From positions 1 to 8,418 of the forward strand of contig JAKSBM010000665.1 of assembly GCA_022361135.1 (NCBI GenBank): a stretch of 8,418 bases of DNA, written 5' to 3'. This document shows, in pieces, positions 1-5,502 of this stretch. Origin of the DNA: Desulfobacterales bacterium. GTDB lineage: Bacteria > Desulfobacterota > Desulfobacteria > Desulfobacterales > Desulfobacteraceae. The notes under the pieces are model-generated. The model worked only from the letters and a program-made list of their open reading frames with translations. It searched no databases and was not told the DNA's origin. Position numbers and translations under genes: made by a program. Each line of letters opens with the position of its first letter. Position 1 is the first letter of the stretch.

Positions 1-1610
1 ATTTAAAACAATACACCTTCCAATGGGCTTCCGATGTTTCCACGGTTCCCGTGGGTACCATCATGCAGGTGTCCAAGGATTGGGTGGACAATGCCCAGAT
101 CGGTTCCACCATTACCATCGAAGGGAAAACCTTCCCCTATCGTCCGGTTTCCTCGGTGACCTTCCGGGGTTCCCAGGGCCATTCCAACGGCATCCACCAG
201 GTGGCGGCCATTGACCTCATGAGCCAGCTGGTCGGCGCCGAGGACGTGCCCGGCGGTACCCTGGGCTGGCCGGCCATCCGCCATGCCTATCCCGGTGGTA
301 ACTATGAACAGACCTGTTCCGTGGGCACCGACGGTGTGATTGTACCCTCGGTCTTCTACTCCCACGATCCCTGGCCCGTCCATGCCCCCAGCCTGCCGGC
401 CACCAACATGGGCTGTGTGGATATCTGGACCCATTGTACCCTTTCCCACATCCCCTATGTGGATGAGGTGGATTATATCCATGAAAAATTCGGCATGACG
501 GCCAAGCCTGAAATGATCTTCGGCATCTCCGCCAATTTTGTCATCTCCAATTCCGACTGGGATGTGGCCGTGCGCAATTTCAAGGATTGCTTTGTGGTCC
601 AATGCGACCTCTGGGTCAACGAGACCGACCAGGCCATCGGCGACATCATCCTGCCCGACCTTTCCTATCTGGAAAAGGATTGCTGGTCTTCGGAAATCGA
701 TGCCTTTTTCTTCTCCGGCTCCCCTTCCTACGAAGATTGGTACGTGCACATGCAACAGCCCGTGGCCGAGCCCATCGGCGAATCCCGCTTTTTCATGGAT
801 GTCTACATCGACATTGCCCACCGCTGCGGAGTCCTGGACAAGTTTAACCAGAAACTCAACGAATACTATGGGGTGGAAGATCCCGATCTCCAGATCAAGC
901 CCGGCGAGGTACTGACCTGGAAGGAAATCGGGGAACGCTTCATGCGCTGGGTTTACGGGGATGACGTGGACAAGATCCGTGAACAGGGCTATGCCACCTG
1001 GCACAAACCCATTGAGGATGTCTATTGGCGCTGGAACATTGATTCCAGATGTCCGGTCTACATGGAATACCTCATCCACGACCGGCGGGCCATGGAAGAT
1101 ATTTTTGAAAAGACCGAGTTCGACCACAAGGCATTGGAATTTGATTTCAACCAGTTCACTCCCCTGCCCACCTGGTTCTGGCCCGAATCCCACAAGGATC
1201 TGGACAATGAATTCGATCTGTTGGCCTTTTCCTACCGGGATATCCTCCATACCAACAACACCACCTTCCAGAATCCCTACATCGATGAAGTATCCAAAAT
1301 GTGTCCCTACACCTTTACCATCACCCTGAACACCACCATGGCCGAGAAACGGGGCCTTAAGGATGGGGACATCATCTGGATCGAGACCAAGGCCGGGGTC
1401 AAGGAGAACGGCATCGTCAAGACCATGGAGGCCCAGAGTCCCAAGGTCATCGGCATTGCGGGGCAGGGCGGCCTCTGGGCCGACGGACGACCCATTGCCA
1501 AGGGCAAGGGAGCCAATTTTTGCAAGCTGCTCCCCTCGAAACTCAAATACTTTGATCCCGTGGCTGGCAACATGGAAACCGCCGTCGCCGTGAAGATATA
1601 CAAGGACTAA
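1..1610 (+). CDS. Molybdopterin oxidoreductase catalytic subunit, C-terminal part (5' truncated by window)
   Basis: The reading frame is open from base 3 with no stop upstream, so the GTG at 51 is internal and the N-terminal part, including any 4Fe-4S site, lies outside the window. About 535 residues are visible. Counting from base 51, residues 42-75 carry the SNG-x-HQ-x-AAIDLMSQLVGAEDVPGG stretch typical of DMSO-reductase-family enzymes. Residues 177-210 hold the FxVxxDxWxNETxQxxDIILPD-type segment that follows the cofactor-binding domains, and residues 418-519 form the C-terminal molybdopterin-dinucleotide-binding barrel (LNTTMAEKRGLKDGDIIWIE). Members transfer electrons between a substrate and an iron-sulfur partner using a bis-MGD Mo or W cofactor. 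The substrate cannot be read from this fragment. The NrfD-type gene that follows points to a membrane-bound complex of the PsrABC/PadBCD style; a phenylacetyl-CoA:acceptor oxidoreductase-like role is one possibility only. The family call is firm, the substrate unknown. Confidence 0.93.
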   Translation, partial: LKQYTFQWASDVSTVPVGTIMQVSKDWVDNAQIGSTITIEGKTFPYRPVSSVTFRGSQGHSNGIHQVAAIDLMSQLVGAEDVPGGTLGWPAIRHAYPGGNYEQTCSVGTDGVIVPSVFYSHDPWPVHAPSLPATNMGCVDIWTHCTLSHIPYVDEVDYIHEKFGMTAKPEMIFGISANFVISNSDWDVAVRNFKDCFVVQCDLWVNETDQAIGDIILPDLSYLEKDCWSSEIDAFFFSGSPSYEDWYVHMQQPVAEPIGESRFFMDVYIDIAHRCGVLDKFNQKLNEYYGVEDPDLQIKPGEVLTWKEIGERFMRWVYGDDVDKIREQGYATWHKPIEDVYWRWNIDSRCPVYMEYLIHDRRAMEDIFEKTEFDHKALEFDFNQFTPLPTWFWPESHKDLDNEFDLLAFSYRDILHTNNTTFQNPYIDEVSKMCPYTFTITLNTTMAEKRGLKDGDIIWIETKAGVKENGIVKTMEAQSPKVIGIAGQGGLWADGRPIAKGKGANFCKLLPSKLKYFDPVAGNMETAVAVKIYKD

Positions 1611-1616
1611 AGGAGG
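1611..1616 (+). promoter_or_regulatory. Ribosome binding site of the NrfD-like gene
   Basis: AGGAGG begins directly after the TAA of the catalytic subunit and sits 7 bases before the ATG at 1624. It fixes that start and shows the two genes are co-transcribed. Confidence 0.8.
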
Positions 1617-1623
1617 GTGTGTC

Positions 1624-2526
1624 ATGACTGAGAATATCCATGAATTGGAAAAAACCATGTTTCCCCCGGACGGCAGCGGCCTCAAACCCTACGAGTGGAT
1701 GGTGACACCCACCCGTCAGCGGCAGTGGATCGACGCCCAGGGGATCTACCTCTGGCTGGCCTTTTTCTTCTCGGAAATCGGTGCCGGGCTTTATTTCATC
1801 TCCCTGTTCTACGGCAATCGCACCGGTTTGGTGCTGGGTTATCTCATTGCCCTGGCCCTGGGGGGAATCATTCACATGCGCTACCTGGGGAATCCCACCC
1901 GGGCCTGGCGCATGCTGCTGCGGCCCCAAACCTCGGAGCTTTCCCGGGGCATCTGGATCATCGGCGTCTTTGCCGCCGTGGGATTTATCCAGGTGGTCAC
2001 GGGGAGTTTCAGTTTTCTCCTGAACTGTGTTTCCGGCATCCTCTGCCTGCTCATCATCTCCCATGGATTTGCCACCATGAACGTGATCCGGGCCCTGCCG
2101 GCCTGGAGTTCCACCATGGTGCTGCCCCTTTCCGTGATTTCCGGTGTGTGGGTGGGTTCCCAATTGCTTCAGTTCATCCTGCTCCTTTCCGGTGGTGGTG
2201 CCGCGGCCGGTGCCATGGAGGTCTGGGCCCAGGTTTTCTGGCTGGCCTATGCCCTCTGTATCGTCCTCTATATCTGGGGAACCTGGCATGCCAATGAGGT
2301 GGCCCAGGCATCCATTCGTTCCATGGTCCGTGGAGAGCTCAAGCGCATCTCCCTCATCGGGGTGGTGGGACTTGCACTGGTTCTCCCCCTGTTTTGGACC
2401 CTGATCATCCATTTGACCTCGGTGGGTGGTTTTCTAGTTTTCCTGCGATTGGTCACCGTGATTGCAGGGGATTTGGCCGTCCGTTATCTGATTATGAAAA
2501 CAGCAGTATATAAACCCCTGTTATAG
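1624..2526 (+). CDS. NrfD/PsrC-family integral membrane subunit of the molybdenum oxidoreductase
   Basis: This 300-residue protein is highly hydrophobic with about eight predicted membrane helices, near residues 40-62, 67-88, 109-130, 132-152, 163-189, 199-220, 241-264 and 268-291. That number matches the NrfD/PsrC fold. The loop after helix 2, YLGNPTRAWRMLLRPQTSELSRG (residues 87-109, key residues G89, P91, R93, W95, R109), matches the family's conserved region near the quinone/iron-sulfur side. Such subunits anchor the complex and exchange electrons with the (mena)quinone pool, sometimes with charge translocation. The ATG at 1624 has a strong Shine-Dalgarno site and lies 13 bp after the catalytic gene, so the two form one operon. 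The sequence resembles subunits annotated as PadD of phenylacetyl-CoA:acceptor oxidoreductase, but this is recollection, not a search result. No clear terminator was seen after the TAG. Confidence 0.9.
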   Translation: MTENIHELEKTMFPPDGSGLKPYEWMVTPTRQRQWIDAQGIYLWLAFFFSEIGAGLYFISLFYGNRTGLVLGYLIALALGGIIHMRYLGNPTRAWRMLLRPQTSELSRGIWIIGVFAAVGFIQVVTGSFSFLLNCVSGILCLLIISHGFATMNVIRALPAWSSTMVLPLSVISGVWVGSQLLQFILLLSGGGAAAGAMEVWAQVFWLAYALCIVLYIWGTWHANEVAQASIRSMVRGELKRISLIGVVGLALVLPLFWTLIIHLTSVGGFLVFLRLVTVIAGDLAVRYLIMKTAVYKPLL

Positions 2527-2580
2527 TTTGGACTTTGGGGAACAAGCCGGGGGAATGCCTTGCAGGACTTGAGTTTCCAG

Positions 2581-2607
2581 TTGAAAAACTCCTGTGAAGG
2601 ATATAAT
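2581..2607 (+). promoter_or_regulatory. Possible sigma70-type promoter for the small-gene cluster
   Basis: TTGAAA at 2581-2586 and a consensus TATAAT at 2602-2607 stand in the 131-base gap between the NrfD-like gene and the next start at 2658. The 15-base spacer is shorter than the usual 17, which weakens the call. A second AT-rich element, TATATA, follows at about 2613. The placement would give the three small genes a transcript separate from the redox operon. Confidence 0.4.
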
Positions 2608-2657
2608 ATCGCTATATAACGGACAGAAAAGAGCTATGATAACACCGAAGGGGGGAA

Positions 2658-2876
2658 ATGAAACCCCAAAACACCGAAGACGACGGATGGACATTGAGGG
2701 GCGTATATGGGCAGCCCCGGTTGGATGAATTGAGCTGCCTCTATGAAGAACTTGGGTTCTTAGTAAAAACAGCCCCTTTTCATCCCGACCAGGTGTCCGG
2801 TTGTAATCAATGCCTGAAAGGGTTTCCAGACCAACACAGGGCATTGTTCACAAAAAAAATTGACTCCCTTGGGTGA
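2658..2876 (+). CDS. Small CxxC protein of unknown function (72 residues)
   Basis: The ATG is preceded by a purine-rich AAGGGGGG run at 2648-2655 that can serve as ribosome binding site. The product is soluble, with no signal peptide or membrane helix. It opens with GWTLRGVYGQPRLDELSCLYEELGFLVKT-like sequence (residues 10-38) that reads as a beta strand followed by a helix and strand, and then has a CNQC pair at residues 49-52, which could bind a metal or be redox active. The charged helix-strand pattern and ribosome site make it a credible gene. I recall similar short cysteine-containing proteins in Desulfobacterota, but cannot assign a named family. It ends 47 bases before the DUF2080 start. 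Function is unknown. Confidence 0.62.
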   Translation: MKPQNTEDDGWTLRGVYGQPRLDELSCLYEELGFLVKTAPFHPDQVSGCNQCLKGFPDQHRALFTKKIDSLG

Positions 2877-2913
2877 ATCGTGTTACGTAAAGCCGTTTTT
2901 TTGTTGTGAAAAT

Positions 2914-2917
2914 AGGA
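2914..2917 (+). promoter_or_regulatory. Ribosome binding site deciding the DUF2080 start
   Basis: AGGA lies 6 bases before the ATG at 2924. This favours that ATG over the in-frame GTG at 2906, which has no purine-rich sequence at the right distance; a T-run sits there instead. Confidence 0.5.
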
Positions 2918-2923
2918 TGTTGT

Positions 2924-3109
2924 ATGGTGGAAAAAGAAAAAAATTACAAACCCTCGGAAAAGAGATCCAATCCCCAGGCCAAGGTCAAATTTGAAGTCTA
3001 TGGGGAGGAGATGATTGAAAAAGAGGTCAAATCCTCGGGAAACAGCGGCAGGATTTATCTTCCCCCCAACTGGGTCGGACATGTTGTCAAGATCATTAAA
3101 GTTGAATAA
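2924..3109 (+). CDS. DUF2080 family transposon-associated small protein
   Basis: With the ATG at 2924 the product has 61 residues (an upstream GTG at 2906 would add 6). The first 20 residues are lysine-rich and probably flexible. The body, from about residue 21, has a KFEVYGEEMIEKEVK strand and then the family signature SGNSGRIYLPPNWVGHVVKIIKV at residues 38-60 (key residues G39, N40, G42, R43, P47, W50, G52). That GNSGRIYLPxxWxGxxVKV pattern is what I recognise as DUF2080, known as a putative transposon-encoded protein in archaea and bacteria. The short strand-rich form recalls AbrB-like DNA-binding antitoxin domains, but that similarity is an inference. No transposase gene is nearby. The following GNAT gene begins 14 bases after the stop, so the two are probably co-translated. 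Confidence 0.78.
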   Translation: MVEKEKNYKPSEKRSNPQAKVKFEVYGEEMIEKEVKSSGNSGRIYLPPNWVGHVVKIIKVE

Positions 3110-3113
3110 GAGT

Positions 3114-3118
3114 GGAGG
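3114..3118 (+). promoter_or_regulatory. Ribosome binding site deciding the GNAT start
   Basis: GGAGG is placed 5 bases before the GTG at 3124. An earlier in-frame GTG at 3112 overlaps this site and has no ribosome binding site of its own, so 3124 is preferred. Confidence 0.6.
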
Positions 3119-3123
3119 TAATC

Positions 3124-3564
3124 GTGGAGAATGCCATTGCGATACGGGAGATCTGTACAGATGACGCCAGAGCCATAAAGGCCATCCGATCAGCAATTTC
3201 CCCGGGAAGTGCGGACGTTGATTTTCAGAAACTTGTGGAGCAGCATGCGGGTGAAGGCAACGGCAGAACCAGCCTGGTGGCTGAAGTAAACGGCGAAGTG
3301 GTGGGGTATATGATTTCCACCACCCTCTATGCCGGTTTCGGAATCCGAAAGAGTGCCTGGATCATGTCACTGGGGGTACACCCCGATTTCATGGGACAGG
3401 GCGTGGGCATAGAGCTGGCCAACCGCATCTGTGACATCTATAAGGAAAAAGGCGTTAAATCCATTTATTCTTCCGTGCTATGGGACTCCATTGACGTGCT
3501 ATCTTTCTTTAAAAAGCTGGGTTTTAAACGCAGTGAATTCATCAATTTGAAAAAGGATCTTTAG
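3124..3564 (+). CDS. GNAT family N-acetyltransferase
   Basis: The 146-residue product (GTG start) matches a single GNAT domain in length and order. Strand-rich residues 49-66 (TSLVAEVNGEVVGYMIST) give the typical 'x-VAExxGxVVGY' core. Motif A follows at residues 79-99: WIMSLGVHPDFMGQGVGIEL, where GQGVG (91-95) is the acetyl-CoA pyrophosphate-binding loop, although the usual leading Arg/Gln is Met90. Residues 113-138 (SIYSSVLWDSIDVLSFFKKLGFKRS) form motif B, with the family's FxxxLGF end. The enzyme should move an acetyl group from acetyl-CoA to an amine; the acceptor is unknown. It is the last gene before a strong terminator and shares a transcript with the DUF2080 gene, hinting at a linked role. 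Whether it acts on a metabolite, a protein or aminoacyl-tRNA cannot be seen. Confidence 0.88.
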   Translation: MENAIAIREICTDDARAIKAIRSAISPGSADVDFQKLVEQHAGEGNGRTSLVAEVNGEVVGYMISTTLYAGFGIRKSAWIMSLGVHPDFMGQGVGIELANRICDIYKEKGVKSIYSSVLWDSIDVLSFFKKLGFKRSEFINLKKDL

Positions 3565-3602
3565 CAGATAGTCTTTTATTTGCAGAACATTAACCTTTAT
3601 GG

Positions 3603-3644
3603 ATCGCCCCCTGGCAGTTCTGGCTGCCAGGGGGCGATTTTTTT
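3603..3644 (+). terminator. Strong rho-independent terminator after the GNAT gene
   Basis: A perfect 15-bp stem (3603-3617 paired with 3624-3638; arm ATCGCCCCCTGGCAG) closes a 6-base TTCTGG loop and is followed by a run of seven T at 3638-3644. It ends the plus-strand small-gene cluster. It also sits directly beyond the minus-strand hydrolase stop (3643-3645). Read in that direction the hairpin is intact but has no T-run, so it may only protect the 3' end of that mRNA. Confidence 0.92.
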
Positions 3645-4788
3645 ATTCGGCCCGGGCCAGGGCGTCTGAATCCGGCTTGGACAGATCGGGATGGGTCTGC
3701 CACCAGGCATATCCCCGCTCCCCGTTTTCCGGTACCAGGGTCTGGCCGGCCACGGGGGTGGCCAGGGGAATCCCCCGTTCCGCCGCCGCCCGGGAGAGGC
3801 GAACCATGGGATCATACCAGGGGTGGAGGGCCAGGTTAAAGGTCCCCCAGTGGATGGGATGGAGCAGTTTGCCTCCCAGGTCCATGTGGGCCTGTACCGT
3901 TTCTTCGGGGAACATGTGCACATCCCCCCACATCTCATTGTAGGAGCCGCATTCCAGAAAGGTCATGTCAAAGGGGCCGAATTTTTCCCCAATGGTTTTG
4001 AATCCATCGAAATAGGCGGAGTCCCCGCTGAAAAATAAAGTGTGATCGTTGGTTCGGATCACCCAGGAACACCAGAGACTGGCGTTTCGGTCAAAGGGGG
4101 TCCGGCCGGAAAAATGCTGGGTGGGGGTGGCCGTGAGTGTCAGCCCGTCCACTGTTATCTCCTCCCACCAATCCAATTCCGATATCTTTTCCCGGGGAAC
4201 CCCCCATTTCACCAAAATTTTTCCCACCCCCAGGGGCACCAGGAATTGCCGGGTCATGGGAGTGAGTTGCTCAATACTGTATCGGTTTAAATGATCGTAA
4301 TGGTTGTGGGAGATGATCACTGCATCCACTTGGGAGATCTGATCCAGGGCATGGCCGGGCATGGGGGTGAACCGGGAAGGGCCCATGATGGAGACCCGTT
4401 TTTCAAGGACCGGGTCGGTGATGATCCGATATCCGTCCACCTGGATGAACAGGGTGGAATGGCCGATCCAGCTGGTGTTCAAACTTTTTGGGGCGGGGGT
4501 GTTAAAGGCGGTCAGGTCCAGGGCGGTCCGGGGCAGAGGGGCGCTGGGCAGCTGCTGGTTTTTCACGGTCATGAAGCTCCAGATGATCCTCAAGTTGTCC
4601 ATGATGCTGCGGTCCATGGGGTGGGTCGGGTTTCTAAAACGTCCATTTGCAAATTGGGGGGAGGCCTGGAGCCGGTCTGGGTTTAACTCGGCACCGTAAT
4701 TTAATGTGATATCCATGGCAATCCATCCTAAAAAGATGAGTGTGGTTGATATTAAAATTAGAGACTTGGAGTTAAAGTGAATATTCAT
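3643..4788 (-). CDS. Membrane-anchored MBL-fold hydrolase, RomA/NAPE-PLD-like
   Basis: The 381-residue product begins with a hydrophobic segment (residues about 9-27) that looks like an uncleaved signal anchor or lipid-free signal, so the catalytic domain is probably outside the cytoplasmic membrane. The metallo-beta-lactamase fold follows: strand WIGHSTLFIQVDGYRIITDPV (107-127), the metal motif HNHYDH at residues 161-166 (H161, H163, D165, H166), then H225 in TPTQHFSGR, D256 in FFSGDSAYF and H313 in PIHWGTF. All six positions expected for a two-metal site are present. The early QASPQFANGRFRNP stretch (41-54) is characteristic of the NAPE-hydrolysing phospholipase D-like/RomA branch rather than of true beta-lactamases. 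Phosphodiester or lipid-like substrates are plausible but unproven. It lies 21 bp after the TetR gene on the same strand, probably as one operon; the ribosome site is weak. Confidence 0.88.
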   Translation of the reverse strand: MNIHFNSKSLILISTTLIFLGWIAMDITLNYGAELNPDRLQASPQFANGRFRNPTHPMDRSIMDNLRIIWSFMTVKNQQLPSAPLPRTALDLTAFNTPAPKSLNTSWIGHSTLFIQVDGYRIITDPVLEKRVSIMGPSRFTPMPGHALDQISQVDAVIISHNHYDHLNRYSIEQLTPMTRQFLVPLGVGKILVKWGVPREKISELDWWEEITVDGLTLTATPTQHFSGRTPFDRNASLWCSWVIRTNDHTLFFSGDSAYFDGFKTIGEKFGPFDMTFLECGSYNEMWGDVHMFPEETVQAHMDLGGKLLHPIHWGTFNLALHPWYDPMVRLSRAAAERGIPLATPVAGQTLVPENGERGYAWWQTHPDLSKPDSDALARAE

Positions 4789-4792
4789 TTAT
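4775..4792. repeat. AT-rich palindrome over the hydrolase start, candidate TetR operator copy
   Basis: The core TGAATATTCA (4778-4787) is a perfect 10-bp palindrome with matching AA/TT pairs further out (4775-4776 with 4789-4790). It covers the hydrolase start codon (4786-4788 on the minus strand). The 18 bases match 16 of 18 positions of the palindrome at 5395-5412 in the regulator's promoter region. Part of the similarity could be chance in AT-rich DNA. Confidence 0.4.
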
Positions 4793-4809
4793 TTGTCCGT
4801 TAAAATTTT

Positions 4810-5382
4810 TTAAAGACGCACCGCATCCCAGGCCAGTTCAAAGGCGGTTTCAATGTTTTCCCGGGTGGGGGTAAATTCCTGGCAGACTTTGGAATTGGCC
4901 AGGGCCTTGGCCGGATGAAATAAAAATACATGGAGGATATCCAATCCCACATTCTTGATTTGTTTTTCCAGGACACCCCGGTGGATGAGTTCCAGAAGGG
5001 GGGCGAAATAGGATTCAAGGGCGGCCATGTCCACTTGGTCGTGGTAGGGGGAATTGGCGAATTGTTCCGCATATTGGAAATAGTCCCCATGGTCCAGGGC
5101 ATAGTCAAAGAGGTTGAACCAGAAATGCCGGAGTCCTTCCTTGACCGGGGTGGTTTCATCTATACCCTGGGTAATGGCCCGGGCAAAACTCTTTTTGATT
5201 TCCAGGTAGGTGGAAACCAGAAGGGCCTCCTTGTTGGTGTGGTAAATATAGAGGGTGGCCGGAGAGACCTTGGCCCGCTTGGCAATTTTGGCCACGGAAC
5301 TGGCGGCGAATCCAATTTCATTGACCAGGTCCACCGTGGCCTGGACCAGGGCTTCCTGTTTATGTTCGTCCTTGATACGCAT
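4810..5382 (-). CDS. TetR-family transcriptional regulator
   Basis: With the ATG at 5382 the product has 190 residues, normal for the family. Residues 6-48 form the DNA-binding domain: helix 1 (HKQEALVQATVDLVNEIG), then the helix-turn-helix FAASSVAKIAKRAKVSPATLYIYHTNKEALL (25-55), a textbook TetR motif ending in LYxYHTNKEAL. The remainder (about 60-190) is an all-helical ligand-binding and dimer domain with no recognisable ligand signature; aromatic residues are frequent at 88-114 (FWFNLFDY, YFQY). A TTG 12 codons upstream (5418) is also in frame but lacks a ribosome site, and it doubles as a TTGACC -35-like element, so I prefer the ATG. It is followed by the MBL hydrolase gene and is divergent from the ADP-ribosylglycohydrolase-like gene, so it may control both. 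It probably represses its own transcription. Confidence 0.9.
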   Translation of the reverse strand: MRIKDEHKQEALVQATVDLVNEIGFAASSVAKIAKRAKVSPATLYIYHTNKEALLVSTYLEIKKSFARAITQGIDETTPVKEGLRHFWFNLFDYALDHGDYFQYAEQFANSPYHDQVDMAALESYFAPLLELIHRGVLEKQIKNVGLDILHVFLFHPAKALANSKVCQEFTPTRENIETAFELAWDAVRL

Positions 5383-5389
5383 GGATTTA

Positions 5390-5418
5390 AAACTAAATGA
5401 ATATTTATTTATGGTCAA
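5390..5418 (-). promoter_or_regulatory. Candidate promoter of the TetR gene with an operator in its spacer
   Basis: On the minus strand TTGACC (5418-5413) is a good -35 match and TAGTTT (5395-5390) a poor -10 match, separated by exactly 17 bases. The spacer is almost wholly the palindrome at 5394-5411. A transcript from here would begin close to the ATG at 5382, so the mRNA would have little or no leader, which fits the missing ribosome site. The weak -10 keeps confidence low. Confidence 0.33.
5394..5411. promoter_or_regulatory. 18-bp near-perfect palindrome, candidate TetR operator
   Basis: TAAATGAATATTTATTTA is symmetric around the point between 5402 and 5403 in eight of nine base pairs (only 5399/5406 fail). 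It lies 11 bases upstream of the TetR ATG and about 92 bases before the divergent gene's ATG. A near copy at 4775-4792 overlaps the start of the second gene of the same operon. Position, symmetry and repetition suit a TetR-family operator; no binding has been shown. Confidence 0.45.
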
Positions 5419-5433
5419 GCTTTATTTTTTTAT

Positions 5434-5461
5434 TGCCCCCGGCGGAAAGCTGGGGCATTTT
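5434..5461 (+). other. Imperfect hairpin with T-tract in the leader of the ADP-ribosylglycohydrolase-like gene
   Basis: TGCCCC (5434-5439) pairs with GGGGCA (5452-5457), with a further GC pair inside a bulged loop, followed by TTTT (5458-5461). It lies 41 bases before the ATG at 5503 on the strand that would be transcribed into the leader. It could be an attenuator or the remains of an upstream terminator. The stem is short and the T-tract weak. Confidence 0.25.
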
Positions 5462-5490
5462 GGATACAAGAATAGTAATTCCGACACCTT

Positions 5491-5497
5491 AAGGAGG
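5491..5497 (+). promoter_or_regulatory. Ribosome binding site of the ADP-ribosylglycohydrolase-like gene
   Basis: AAGGAGG stands 5 bases before the ATG at 5503, a near-ideal Shine-Dalgarno sequence that fixes the start. Confidence 0.8.
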
Positions 5498-5502
5498 AAT
5501 CC

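Noticed and set aside
3..1685. A 560-codon open frame on the minus strand opposite the molybdenum enzyme gene
   Set aside because: It is antisense to a clear family member, has a repetitive Gly/His/Val-rich composition and no ribosome site; third-position GC bias keeps the frame open.
1543..2412. A 289-codon minus-strand frame opposite the NrfD-like gene
   Set aside because: Low-complexity hydrophilic product mirroring a membrane protein gene, with no recognisable domain.
2601..2621. ATATCGCTATAT-like near palindrome downstream of the possible promoter
   Set aside because: The symmetry is weak and the DNA is AT-rich, so chance is a sufficient explanation.
2641..2679. Direct repeat AACACCGAAG at 2641 and 2670 as an insertion footprint
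   Set aside because: Both copies are on the same side of the small genes and no matching copy was seen at the right end.
2860..2890. TTGACT at 2860 and the palindrome TTACGTAA at 2883 as a promoter or operator for the DUF2080 gene
   Set aside because: The -35 match is fair, but the sequence 17 bases on is a poor -10, and an 8-bp palindrome is expected by chance.
3643..4788. Reading the MBL-fold gene as a true beta-lactamase or resistance gene
   Set aside because: The motif layout and the N-terminal region fit the RomA/NAPE-PLD-like branch, not class B beta-lactamases.
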